This document shows, piece by piece, positions 52,892-61,851 of a stretch of 64,000 nt of DNA. Both the position numbers and the translations under genes were made by a program. The notes beneath the pieces were generated by a model that saw only the letters and a program-made list of their open reading frames with translations, was not told the DNA's origin and did not search any database. How positions within the stretch are numbered: the stretch's first letter is position 1; every line of letters starts with the position of its first letter. Source of the stretch: Dyadobacter sp. CECT 9275 (GTDB lineage: Bacteria; Bacteroidota; Bacteroidia; Cytophagales; Spirosomataceae); the NCBI RefSeq assembly GCF_907164905.1, contig NZ_CAJRAF010000002.1, positions 496,001 through 560,000 of the forward strand, in the 5' to 3' direction.

Positions 52892-54337
52892 ATGTATTAC
52901 TTTAAAAATTTCCGACTAACTATATACCTTGCTATCCTTGTATTTGTTACAGGCTGCAACCAGAATGACATAGATCCGGGCGATAAAACCGACGGCAACG
53001 CAAGTTACGAGGCGATTAACGGCTGGTTATATGACATCATGAACGACGCATATTTCTGGTATAAGGATTTACCCGCCGAAAGTAGCCTGGACGCCAAGGC
53101 CAACCCTTCAGACTACTTTGAAAAGCTTGTGTACCAACGGGCTACTGTGGACCGCTTCTCGATGGTAACCGACGATGTGGAAGCACTTCAGAATGAATTT
53201 AACGGTGTAAGCAAAATTTTCGGCATAAGTTATTCCCTTTCTTACATAGACAACGGCAATGTCAATATAGCTGCTTTTTTAAACTATGTGGTAAAAGGCA
53301 GCCCGGCGGAAGCAGCCGGCTTGAAGCGCGGGGATATTATCTTAAAGATCAATAACACCCAGCTGACCACCTCCAATTACATAACACTGCTCGGCACGAC
53401 GGAAACCGCTACTTTTACACTCGGGACCGTTTCCAATAAAGTAATCACCGAAAGTAGTACCACAATTTCGGTCACAAAAGCAGAAGTAAGCGAAGACCCC
53501 GTGGCCTTTTCAACGATTATCTCCAAACCGGCCTACGGCAAAACGATCGGGTACCTGGTGTATACGCAGTTTGTGCCGGGTACTGAGGCGGACGAAAACA
53601 AATACGACAATGAGCTGCGTCAGGTATTCGCCAATTTCAAAAGTCAGGGAGTGAACGAACTGGTACTGGATCTCAGGTTCAATTCAGGCGGATATATGTC
53701 TTCCGCCGAAACCCTGGCTTCCCTGATTGGCAAAGGGGTTTCGTCTTCCAAAATTTTTTATACCGAACAATGGAACGATAAATACACTGCCTACTGGAAG
53801 CAAAATTATGGCGCTGCCGCGCTTAATTATATGTTCCTCAACGAAGCCAATAACCTGGGAGGTAGCCTGAACCGTGTTTTCGTCCTGACTTCCGGAAGTA
53901 CTGCCTCCGCCAGCGAACTGGTCATCAATGGCCTGAAACCTTACATGGAGGTTATCACCGTGGGGGAAAATACGGCTGGAAAAAATCTGTTCGGCTCGCT
54001 GATCGATGATGATCAGGGCCGCTGGGACTGGGGTGTTTACCTTATGCTGGGACAAACCGCCAATGCCAACGGGGAGTCAGATTACGGTACTATTAATGGA
54101 ATGACTCCAACCTATGTAACCGAAGATTCCAGCATACCTTACAAGGCCTTTGGTGACGAAAATGAAACCTTGCTGAGAAAAGCGCTGGATGTGATGGGTA
54201 TACCGGCCCCGGAAGGTACGCGCCTGGCAGCTACCACAACCGTCAACCGTTTTGTAAAAAGTATTCTAAGAGATAACCTGCAAGTAAGGAGCGACTGGAT
54301 GATCAAAAAGGATGCCATCAAACTACGGGAAAAGTAG
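52892..54337 (+). CDS. S41-family (C-terminal processing) peptidase, lipoprotein
   Basis: A 481-residue protein with a lipobox at about Cys22 (FVTGC), so lipid-anchored. A PDZ domain (about 110-175, GSPAEAAGLKRGDIILKIN) is followed by a tail-specific protease core: LVLDLRFNSGGYMSSAETLA, catalytic Ser in TSGSTASASELV and catalytic Lys in ENTAGKNLFGS. It is expected to cleave C-termini of exported proteins. The ATG at 52892 is used; a TTG two codons upstream is the only alternative. It ends in a short GC-rich terminator. The T9SS-exported protein follows 200 bp later but the two need not be linked. Confidence 0.9.
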   Translation: MYYFKNFRLTIYLAILVFVTGCNQNDIDPGDKTDGNASYEAINGWLYDIMNDAYFWYKDLPAESSLDAKANPSDYFEKLVYQRATVDRFSMVTDDVEALQNEFNGVSKIFGISYSLSYIDNGNVNIAAFLNYVVKGSPAEAAGLKRGDIILKINNTQLTTSNYITLLGTTETATFTLGTVSNKVITESSTTISVTKAEVSEDPVAFSTIISKPAYGKTIGYLVYTQFVPGTEADENKYDNELRQVFANFKSQGVNELVLDLRFNSGGYMSSAETLASLIGKGVSSSKIFYTEQWNDKYTAYWKQNYGAAALNYMFLNEANNLGGSLNRVFVLTSGSTASASELVINGLKPYMEVITVGENTAGKNLFGSLIDDDQGRWDWGVYLMLGQTANANGESDYGTINGMTPTYVTEDSSIPYKAFGDENETLLRKALDVMGIPAPEGTRLAATTTVNRFVKSILRDNLQVRSDWMIKKDAIKLREK

Positions 54338-54364
54338 GGAAATAATACTGCTTTTAACGCTGGG

Positions 54365-54387
54365 GCCCGGTTCACGCCGGGCTTTTT
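54365..54387 (+). terminator. Intrinsic terminator after the S41 peptidase
   Basis: GCCCGG at 54365-54370 pairs with CCGGGC at 54377-54382 around loop TTCACG, followed by TTTTT. It lies 27 bp after the peptidase stop. Confidence 0.8.
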
Positions 54388-54537
54388 GCGTGATCAGAAC
54401 ATAACAGTTTTCGGTTAAATTCCGCTATATAAAATCAACTTATCAGGTTAACCCGTATCTTTAGCACCTCAAACCATTTAGTATTAGTTTTATACGTCTT
54501 TATCTGGAATTGCGGATATATCAGGATTTGCGCTGTT

Positions 54538-56517
54538 ATGAAACCGGGAGTTTTATTATCTGTCATAATAATTTTAACGCATATTGCGGCCAGAGGGCAG
54601 ACCGTAAAGCACGAGTATCGTTTTTTTGACGACTTCAAAGTAGCGGCGCCTGCCTGCTCCCAAGACCTTGTGCCAGTAATAGCAGCGGGAAACTGCCCCT
54701 TCAACGGAAGCTCTGGAAGTTTCGTTACGGATGTGCTTCCCTGCGAAAACAGCCGTACCGTTTACCACACCAATCGGCATAGCGGATTACAGTATCAGAA
54801 CGCAGAAGGAGCTATTACGGAAAACTATACTATCCAGATGTATGTAAAAAGTACTGACTGGGGCGACCGGAAGTGGGCGCGTATTATTGACTTTTCAAAC
54901 GGCCAGCTCGATCAGGGAATTTATTTCTCCCAAATAGCCGGATCCTCGGAACGATGCATCGATTTTTACCCGAGCGGTATTGCCGGAGATTGCCCCTATT
55001 TTAAACTGAATGAATATTACCTGCTGACTTTCACCAGAAACGGGCAGACAGGAGTAATGGACGTATATGTGGGAAATAAATTATTTGTTTCCTACAATGA
55101 TTCGGGAAAAAGATATGTGGGAAAAACAGGCGTGCCTATCTTTATTTACCGTGACGACACCATCGTCTCCTGTGAATCGGGTGCGGCCAATTTTGCCTAT
55201 CTCTCCTTTTCCAATACTTTCTCAACCCAGGCTGATGTTGATAAAAGTTACAGTACAGTCTGTTATTCGGTCAACATTAACCCCTCTGCAGAATTCAGTA
55301 TCTCCCCCAATCCTATATGCGGCAGTGATGAGGTAACAATCAACTACACAGGCGCTTTGCCTTCGGAAACCGGATATAGTTTCAAATGGGAATTTGACGG
55401 AGCCACAATAATCAGCGGAAACGGAAAAGGGCCCTACGTAGTGAAGTGGAATTCAGGTGGCAGCAAAAGTGTAACGCTAACCGTGACTAACGATGCTTGC
55501 AACAATGACATTGTTAATACAAAAAATATCCCCGTTGCCTACGTAAAACCAGGTATAGCCATTAATGAAGAGGGATGCGGCGGGGAAGCTACCCTTACAG
55601 TGAAGGCAACTGAAGGCCAGGCACCGTTCCAGTATTCCCTGGATGGCACTAATTACCAGGCAGATAGCATTTTCCAGATAAAGTCCGGCACCTACAAAGT
55701 ATTTCTGAAGGATGCAAATAACTGCCGGAACGATACCACTTTTACCGTTACTCTTAAAGATCTGGCAGCAGTACGCACATTGCCCGATACAGCCATTTGT
55801 GCCGGACAGCAGATACGTTTATCCACCACGGGAAACGCCGGTACCTACTCATGGAGCCCGGCTGCCGGACTGGATGACCCCGGTGCCCAGGAGCCTGTGG
55901 CTTCGCCCACCAGCGCCACCACCTACATTGTGACCCTTACACAGGACAACTGCTCCTACAAAGATACGGTCACCATTGATGTGTTACCTGAACTGGCGCT
56001 GAGCATCACACCTGATGCTGTGGTCCGCCCGGGTGTCCCTTATCCGATAGAGGTTTCCATACCCGGCATGGCAGGCGCTCCAGGTATTACTTACGCCTGG
56101 TCTCCACCGACTGGCCTCGATCATCCCAATATTGCAAATCCCAGAGCTACCATTGTTGCCACCCAGACCTTCATCGTCTCCGTTGGCACACCGGAAGGCT
56201 GCACAGGAATGGACAGTGTCACCCTTTCCATTCCTCCTGCAGCAACAGTATATGTACCTGATGTTTTCACACCCGACGGGGACGGAAAGAACGAAGTGCT
56301 GCTTCCTGTAACAAATGGCATTGACGCACTCCGCTATTTTAACGTTTACAATCGCTGGGGAGAAGTAATCTATCATACCAGAGAACTTACCAAAGGCTGG
56401 GATGGCCGGGTAAAAGGAGTTCTCCTGCCAGCAGGTACTTATGTTTGGAGTATAGAGGCGGTTACAACAGAAGGAGATGCGGTCCATAAAAGCGGCAGCG
56501 TTTTATTGATAAGATAA
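54538..56517 (+). CDS. Large surface protein with PKD-like domains and T9SS type B sorting domain
   Basis: A 659-residue exported protein. A signal peptide (cleavage near ARGQ) is followed by a LamG/concanavalin-like region (about 25-235), a PKD-like domain (about 255-330), an SprB-like repeat (about 345-405, APFQYSLDGTNYQADSI), and further Ig-like domains. Residues about 570-659 are the gliding-motility-associated C-terminal domain: YVPDVFTPDGDGKNE, YNRWGEVIYHT, KGWDGRV and LPAGTYVWSIEAV. Such domains direct proteins through the type IX secretion system (type B), so the organism should have a T9SS. Likely a surface adhesin or carbohydrate-binding protein; the ligand is unknown. Confidence 0.88.
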   Translation: MKPGVLLSVIIILTHIAARGQTVKHEYRFFDDFKVAAPACSQDLVPVIAAGNCPFNGSSGSFVTDVLPCENSRTVYHTNRHSGLQYQNAEGAITENYTIQMYVKSTDWGDRKWARIIDFSNGQLDQGIYFSQIAGSSERCIDFYPSGIAGDCPYFKLNEYYLLTFTRNGQTGVMDVYVGNKLFVSYNDSGKRYVGKTGVPIFIYRDDTIVSCESGAANFAYLSFSNTFSTQADVDKSYSTVCYSVNINPSAEFSISPNPICGSDEVTINYTGALPSETGYSFKWEFDGATIISGNGKGPYVVKWNSGGSKSVTLTVTNDACNNDIVNTKNIPVAYVKPGIAINEEGCGGEATLTVKATEGQAPFQYSLDGTNYQADSIFQIKSGTYKVFLKDANNCRNDTTFTVTLKDLAAVRTLPDTAICAGQQIRLSTTGNAGTYSWSPAAGLDDPGAQEPVASPTSATTYIVTLTQDNCSYKDTVTIDVLPELALSITPDAVVRPGVPYPIEVSIPGMAGAPGITYAWSPPTGLDHPNIANPRATIVATQTFIVSVGTPEGCTGMDSVTLSIPPAATVYVPDVFTPDGDGKNEVLLPVTNGIDALRYFNVYNRWGEVIYHTRELTKGWDGRVKGVLLPAGTYVWSIEAVTTEGDAVHKSGSVLLIR

Positions 56518-56578
56518 TAAAACCAATGAGTATATTTCCTTCTCTTTTCAATGTTATACATCAAGAATTAATGCCCAC

Positions 56579-57412
56579 ATGAAAAACTTCCTCTTCAGAA
56601 TATGTCATTTGGCTAACCTTCCTTTATTATTAATTGTTCTTCTGATTGGTTTAAATAGCTGCAAATCTGCCCTTAACAAATCCAGAACTTCAAAACAGAA
56701 CCTGGCTGGGGATGACTTTCTTTATCAGTATTCCATCATAGATGCACTGATGGCCGGGGTTTTTGATGGGGACCTTACCATTGGGAAATTGAAAGAAAAA
56801 GGCGATTTTGGCATCGGTACCTTCAATAAGGTAGACGGCGAACTGATCATGCATCAGAACCGGGTATATAAAGTGAGTTACAATGGGTCGGTTCGGGAGG
56901 CATCGGACACGGATAGTACGTCGGCCGCATTTGTGAAATTCTTTCAGACAGATACCACCATTTACCTTGCAGGAAAAGGACTTACTTATGCCCAGGTTCA
57001 GGAATACCTTAGCAACAAGCTCAATCCCAACGGCATATATGCGCTGAGAATAACCGGCCTTTTCAGTACAATGACCACCAGAGCTGCCCGACCTGCCAAA
57101 GCACCCTACACTACGCTGGCAGGACACCTTAAGAACAATCAGGCTGTTTTTAATCTTCGGAACACCCGTGGGGTCTGCAACGGATTCTTACTTCCTCCCT
57201 ATCTGGCAAGAACCAACGTGCCGGGTTTTCATCTTCATTATATGGACGATTCAATAAAAGAAGGTGGGCATATCTTTAACTTCACTACCGATTCTCTCAA
57301 AATCGAAATTGATATCGCAAAAGGTTTTGTGATTGAAAATAATACTAATGACGAGTTCCGGAAAGTAAACCTCGCTCCTGACCGCGGAGAAGAGCTCAAG
57401 AAAATTGAGTAA
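56579..57412 (+). CDS. Alpha-acetolactate decarboxylase, lipoprotein form
   Basis: A 277-residue protein matching acetolactate decarboxylase, which converts acetolactate to acetoin. Family blocks: LYQYSIIDALMAGVFDGDLT (49-68), GDFGIGTFNKVDGELI (75-90), LRITGLF, and zinc ligands H218, H220 and H231 in GFHLHYMDDS and GGHIF. The 2- and 11-residue spacings match the zinc His triad of the Bacillus enzyme. Unlike cytoplasmic budA/alsD products, it has a membrane-type signal with a lipobox at Cys28 (LNSC), so it should act in the periplasm. No acetolactate synthase gene is nearby. It follows the T9SS protein by 61 bp, but co-function is not evident. Confidence 0.9.
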   Translation: MKNFLFRICHLANLPLLLIVLLIGLNSCKSALNKSRTSKQNLAGDDFLYQYSIIDALMAGVFDGDLTIGKLKEKGDFGIGTFNKVDGELIMHQNRVYKVSYNGSVREASDTDSTSAAFVKFFQTDTTIYLAGKGLTYAQVQEYLSNKLNPNGIYALRITGLFSTMTTRAARPAKAPYTTLAGHLKNNQAVFNLRNTRGVCNGFLLPPYLARTNVPGFHLHYMDDSIKEGGHIFNFTTDSLKIEIDIAKGFVIENNTNDEFRKVNLAPDRGEELKKIE

Positions 57413-57496
57413 TGTTTAAATTGCTCTTTTGTTTAATGGATATTTTGTTCTGGGCAGCCTAGCCTATCATGTCTCCAACTGACAGACAGGGTTTTG

Positions 57497-57949
57497 TTAT
57501 GCGTTAACTGAAGAGAGATAAGTCCACACGATAAACAGAATCTGTAGAGGGATCCTAAACCATAAATAAGCCAGGCCATTTCCATCAAAGCTTCCGTTTT
57601 GGTAGTTTATTTGCTTCACGGAAGCGTAAATATTTGCCGGCAGCACAATAATAAGGAACAGAATTAGCAACCAGGCTACCATGACTCTGATCCCCGGAAT
57701 CAAAAGTCCGATGGCAAAGGCAATCTCCATAATGCCGGTCAGATAAACCATTTCTATTTTGTATGGTACAAAGTCCGGAAGCATCATTGCCATTCCTTTT
57801 GTAAATGCAAAATGAGCAAATGCCGTAAATATTAGCATTACTGACATTGCAATTCTTCCTGAAAAGGCAAATTCAAAGTTGCCCATCATAAATTTCGTCC
57901 CTAACAACGATAAGCCAAATGCTACAATTAAAACAATGAATGGTTTCAT
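57497..57949 (-). CDS. DoxX-like membrane protein
   Basis: A 150-residue protein with four membrane helices (about 5-20, 32-52, 68-88, 125-145), the layout of the DoxX/DoxD-like superfamily, whose members are quinone- or redox-linked or unknown. The family-like IEMVYLTGIMEIAFAIGLLI block is visible. The ATG at 57949 (MKPFIVL) is preferred; the frame is open back to 57976 but the extra residues (MEDLCKKKI) disrupt the first helix context. It begins 54 bp after the stop of the Crp-like regulator gene on the same strand and could be its target. Confidence 0.75.
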   Translation of the reverse strand: MKPFIVLIVAFGLSLLGTKFMMGNFEFAFSGRIAMSVMLIFTAFAHFAFTKGMAMMLPDFVPYKIEMVYLTGIMEIAFAIGLLIPGIRVMVAWLLILFLIIVLPANIYASVKQINYQNGSFDGNGLAYLWFRIPLQILFIVWTYLSSVNA

Positions 57950-58003
57950 GATCTTTTTTTTACAAAGGTCTTCCATTCCAACAGACCGGACAATGAACCC
58001 AGG

Positions 58004-58570
58004 TTAAGAAATTCGTTTTCGTATTCTGCTTAATGCCTGCGGCGTAACTCCGATAAAAGAAGCGATGTATTTTAAAGGTATATGCTTTATGAGGTGTGGC
58101 TGTTCCTTAAACAAGTTCTGATAGCGCTGTTCGGCAGTGTCATTCAGCAGTGAAATTTCTCTTTTGGATTTTCTAAGAAACAGTTCCTCGCTTGCGTATC
58201 GCCCGATTGTGTTTCCGTTTTCTGTTTCTCTGTAAACTTTTTGCAGATCATTGTAGGTTAATCTCCAGAGCGTTGACCTGGTCAGCGTCTCAACATTATA
58301 CAATGATGGTTTCTGAGTTAAAAAGGACTCATAACCGCTCACGAAGTTATTGTCAAATGCAAAAGCAAAAGTGAGGTCATTTTCTTCCTTAGGTATGTAA
58401 AACCGGACAATACCTTCTTCAATAAATGACAGATAATTTTCAATTTGTCCGGCGGCAAGAAAAACATGGTTTTTGGGAAACTCCTGCCTGACGAGTTTAG
58501 ACGAAAATTGCTCCCAATCGCTGTCAGTCATTTCAATGATTTTCTCAAAATATGCCCGGATTTTTTCCAT
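58004..58570 (-). CDS. Crp/Fnr-type transcription regulator
   Basis: A 188-residue protein with a cNMP-binding-like barrel (about 10-110, FPKNHVFLAAGQIENYLSFI and EEGIVRFYI) and a C-terminal winged helix (about 145-188, IPLKYIASFIGVTPQALSRIRKRI). This is a common Bacteroidetes Crp-like form with no cysteine cluster for Fe-S sensing. The ligand is unknown and need not be cAMP. It is followed by the DoxX-like gene on the same strand, a pairing common in Bacteroidetes, and may regulate it. Confidence 0.88.
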   Translation of the reverse strand: MEKIRAYFEKIIEMTDSDWEQFSSKLVRQEFPKNHVFLAAGQIENYLSFIEEGIVRFYIPKEENDLTFAFAFDNNFVSGYESFLTQKPSLYNVETLTRSTLWRLTYNDLQKVYRETENGNTIGRYASEELFLRKSKREISLLNDTAEQRYQNLFKEQPHLIKHIPLKYIASFIGVTPQALSRIRKRIS

Positions 58571-58794
58571 TGTCGCTATATTTCATTTTGGTTAGGACCA
58601 CCCCTACCTTCACTATTTCAGACGGATCAAATAATTCTATTAGCAGAACATGCCGCTATTCGGTTGTAGTACATATACAAAAACTACTTTATAGCTTTAA
58701 GAATCTTCACCGCAGAAGAAGGGCTTATACGGAGCATGCCAAATCACAAATTCTGTATAGTTTCGTCCAAAGAGCAAGACGCTGTTTTCCCGCC

Positions 58795-60120
58795 CTATCT
58801 CACAAAAAGTTTTATTCCATTGGCTGACTTGAGAACGATCAGCGGGTGCATACCGGCAACGTGCGAAGGATCGGCTTCGAAATCAAACCTTTTTACCAGT
58901 GCCGCCAGGATCAGCTGCATTTCCATCAGTGCAAATTGCTGCCCTATACATAACCTGGGCCCCGCCCCAAAGGGCAAATAATTGAACTTGGGCCTGTTTC
59001 TAACGCTATCCGGACTGAAACGATCAGGATTAAAATCTTCGGGGTTTTTCCATAGATGCGGGTTCCGGTGCAATTCAAATACTGACATAAATATAGAAGT
59101 CCCTTTGGGTATGATGTGTCCGGCTATTTCGTCGTCACCGATCGCCTCGCGGGTCATCGTCCAGGCGGGAGGAAACAGTCTCAGGCCTTCTTCCACCACC
59201 TGACGCGTGTAAGGCATTTGCATCAGATCCTCAAAGGTAGGTACCACCCGGAAGCGCTCTGCTTCCTTTCTGATCTTAGCCACAATTTCCGGCTGACTAG
59301 ACATTTCGAGCAACAGCCAGCTTAACCCCGTTGCCGAAGTTTCATGCCCGGCCGCAAACATCGTGATCGCCTCATCCCGAATTTGTTCATCGGTCATTCT
59401 TTCGCCGGTTTCCTCATCCAGACTATCCAAAAGCAGCTGCAACAGGTCATTAGGTGTTTCTCCTGATTCCTTTCTCCTGTTTATAAACTCAAAAACCAGT
59501 CGGTTAAAATAGGCCAGGTCCGTATGAAACCGTCGTTGCTCCCCGTTGATGGCCATGAGTGGAATCTTGTAAGGTTTTCTTACACGGGTGATCAGGAACT
59601 TCTGCGTTCTGTTGATCTGATGATATATCTTTGCCTTGTCCTCATTTGAGATATTCCCGAACAAAGTTTTAAGGGCGATATCTGCTGTAATTGCCATCAT
59701 GCTGGCATCTATATCCACCACGGAGCCACCGCGGAGCACCTCCATTTCTTCCAGGAAGGCTTCTGTTATTTGCCCCATGGTAACGAACAGTTCCTGTAAC
59801 TTTTCTCTGTGAAACGCCGGTTGTACCAATCTGCGCTGGCGCAGCCAAAAATCCCCTTCGCTGGTCAACAAGCCTGTGCCCAATACCGGCTTCAGCATTT
59901 TGGCAGAATTTCCCTTTTTAAAATTCTTGTGGTTGGACACTAAAACATGTTTAAAAAAAGCGGGATCACGGCTGATAACGATATCTTTGAAGAGTTTCAT
60001 CCGGAACGTATCTCCGCAGGAATCGAAACCTTTCCGGATGGCCCTGAGGGGATCTTTGACAAAAATGAAGGGTGCCTGTAAATCAAACCGGGCAATTTTG
60101 AAACGGGGAACAGCACGCAT
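58795..60120 (-). CDS. Cytochrome P450
   Basis: A 441-residue soluble P450. All core motifs are present: I-helix oxygen-binding AAGHETSATGLSWLL (Glu-Thr pair), K-helix EEGLRLFPP (ExxR), and the heme loop LPFGAGPRLCIGQQFA with axial Cys391. No membrane anchor, so it needs separate redox partners; no ferredoxin or reductase gene is adjacent. The sequence resembles CYP102/CYP4-type fatty-acid hydroxylases (PPAWTMTREAIGDDEIAGH), but the substrate is unknown. The ATG at 60120 is used; the frame is open up to a TTG at 60189 without support. Confidence 0.92.
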   Translation of the reverse strand: MRAVPRFKIARFDLQAPFIFVKDPLRAIRKGFDSCGDTFRMKLFKDIVISRDPAFFKHVLVSNHKNFKKGNSAKMLKPVLGTGLLTSEGDFWLRQRRLVQPAFHREKLQELFVTMGQITEAFLEEMEVLRGGSVVDIDASMMAITADIALKTLFGNISNEDKAKIYHQINRTQKFLITRVRKPYKIPLMAINGEQRRFHTDLAYFNRLVFEFINRRKESGETPNDLLQLLLDSLDEETGERMTDEQIRDEAITMFAAGHETSATGLSWLLLEMSSQPEIVAKIRKEAERFRVVPTFEDLMQMPYTRQVVEEGLRLFPPAWTMTREAIGDDEIAGHIIPKGTSIFMSVFELHRNPHLWKNPEDFNPDRFSPDSVRNRPKFNYLPFGAGPRLCIGQQFALMEMQLILAALVKRFDFEADPSHVAGMHPLIVLKSANGIKLFVR

Positions 60121-60261
60121 GATTATCAATGGTTGTACAAAGGCTGATGAGGCAAAAGTTTCCCTTACGTCCGAGCCCTTCAATACCAACGCATAGCCCA
60201 GGCAGGTTATGCGTTAGTATTGAAATGCTTTGAAAAAGGATACCTGCCGCTTTTGGGCCAA

Positions 60262-60855
60262 TTATAATTTGATCAGGTTCAGAAGAGACAGCGCTCCGCC
60301 CGGAAAGGCCTGCAGTTTACCGCCTTCGTCCAGCTTGCCCAGATCAATACCCGCAAATCCGATTTTTTCAATGATCTCTGCTACCAATTTCTTAGCGGCA
60401 TCGTCATTCCCCGAATAAAAAATAACGCGGTTCCCGCCCGCTTCCCGGGGTTCGCTGTTAAGCAACGGCTGCGCCAGGGTATTAAACGCCTTTACCACTG
60501 CTGCGCCGGGAAACCAGCCTGCCACTACTTCGCTCGACATTTTACCCCCCAAATCCGCCACCTTAAATCCTGGAAGAAATGCATTATTTGCATCAATCAC
60601 GGTTTTACCCGCCCAGGAATCTCTTCCTGCACCGATACCCTCCAGAGCAAGCCAGGGCACACTCAGAAAAACGACATCCGCATCGGCAGCTTCTTCAATG
60701 GTAACGGCAGTAACGTTACTGCCCAGGCTTTTCACTATTTCCGCGAGGGATTCGGGCCCGCGGCTGTTACTGATGATTACTTCATAACCCGCCAGGGCAG
60801 CATGCTTGGCGAAGGCCTGTCCAATGCCTCCTGCTCCTATAATTCCAATTTTCAT
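60262..60855 (-). CDS. NADP oxidoreductase, F420-dependent-type (NAD(P)-binding Rossmann protein)
   Basis: A 197-residue protein with a Rossmann start GIIGAGGIGQAFAKHAALAGYEV, SNSRGPES (the Ser-Arg suggests NADPH), FLSVPW, VIDANNAF and the VKAFNT block of the F420-dependent NADP reductase family. Bacteroidota generally do not make F420, so it probably reduces another acceptor with NADPH, as in many family members. The substrate is unknown. It is a single gene between the P450 and the divergent carbonic anhydrase genes. Confidence 0.82.
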   Translation of the reverse strand: MKIGIIGAGGIGQAFAKHAALAGYEVIISNSRGPESLAEIVKSLGSNVTAVTIEEAADADVVFLSVPWLALEGIGAGRDSWAGKTVIDANNAFLPGFKVADLGGKMSSEVVAGWFPGAAVVKAFNTLAQPLLNSEPREAGGNRVIFYSGNDDAAKKLVAEIIEKIGFAGIDLGKLDEGGKLQAFPGGALSLLNLIKL

Positions 60856-61154
60856 ACCTGTTTTATATGTTTAGAAATATTAATAATCCTTTCTTTATAA
60901 CCCTGCTACTGCGAGTTTCAAAAGTATACTATTTCGTATATACTTGATCATGACAGGCAATTAAATATACACAATATATGACTGAACGTATCCGAAAGCC
61001 TAATCTCCGGCCTGCTTTCAAAAGCAAAACGTAAACATCCGCATATAATCCTTGCCTGCTGTCTTAAAATATACTATTTTTTGCCCCTGAATTCCGCTCA
61101 TTACCTTGCCATACCACATGGAATCCATCATTAATTAACCTAATTTATCCAGTT

Positions 61155-61781
61155 ATGAATATCCAAGAAGTTTTTGCAAACAATGAGAAATGGATTAATG
61201 AAAAGCTTTCCGTTGCACCCAATTATTTCCAGGACCTGGCAAAGGGCCAGAGTCCTGAGATTTTGTATATCGGCTGTTCGGATAGCCGGGTGACTGCGGA
61301 AGATATCATGGGGGTGCAGCCTGGGGAAGCCTTTGTACACCGGAATATTGCCAACCTTGTCAATAGTATTGATTTAAATGTAATGTCGGTGATCAACTAT
61401 GCCATCCGCCATCTGAAAGTTAATCATGTAGTGGTTTGCGGCCATTATAATTGTGGTGGAGTAAAGGCGGCCATGCAACCCACAGACATGGGGATACTGA
61501 ACCCGTGGCTGCGCAACATAAGAGACGTTTACCGACTTCACAAAGACGAACTTAACGCCATAGAGGATACCGATCAGCGTTACGACCGGCTTGTTGAACT
61601 CAATGTGGAAGAGCAGTGTGTAAATCTGATCAAAACAGCAGCAGTACAGGAAGCGAATAAAACCCGGGGCCTGACAGTGCATGGCTGGGTGTTCGATATC
61701 AAAACGGGGAAGCTGATAGATCTTAAAATTGACTTCCCCCGAATTTTGGGCAATATTATGGAAATCTACAATCTGATGTAG
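61155..61781 (+). CDS. Beta-class carbonic anhydrase
   Basis: A 208-residue enzyme that converts CO2 and water to bicarbonate. Zinc ligands and catalytic pair are all visible: C41, D43 and R45 in CSDSRV, H97 and C100 in VVVCGHYNCGG. The EDIMGVQPGEAFVHRNIAN block follows the first motif. No signal peptide, so it is cytoplasmic. It is followed 70 bp downstream by the D-lactate dehydrogenase-like gene on the same strand. The 299 bp before it have no other gene. Confidence 0.95.
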   Translation: MNIQEVFANNEKWINEKLSVAPNYFQDLAKGQSPEILYIGCSDSRVTAEDIMGVQPGEAFVHRNIANLVNSIDLNVMSVINYAIRHLKVNHVVVCGHYNCGGVKAAMQPTDMGILNPWLRNIRDVYRLHKDELNAIEDTDQRYDRLVELNVEEQCVNLIKTAAVQEANKTRGLTVHGWVFDIKTGKLIDLKIDFPRILGNIMEIYNLM

Positions 61782-61851
61782 TAACAGCATTCCGCAAACA
61801 ATGTTATAAGTTTTGCATTTACCTGCAAGTTGAATATCCATTGATAACTTT

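Noticed and set aside
60262..60855. True F420-dependent reductase
   Set aside because: No F420 genes are present here and the phylum is not known to make F420 generally; NADPH binding is more likely.
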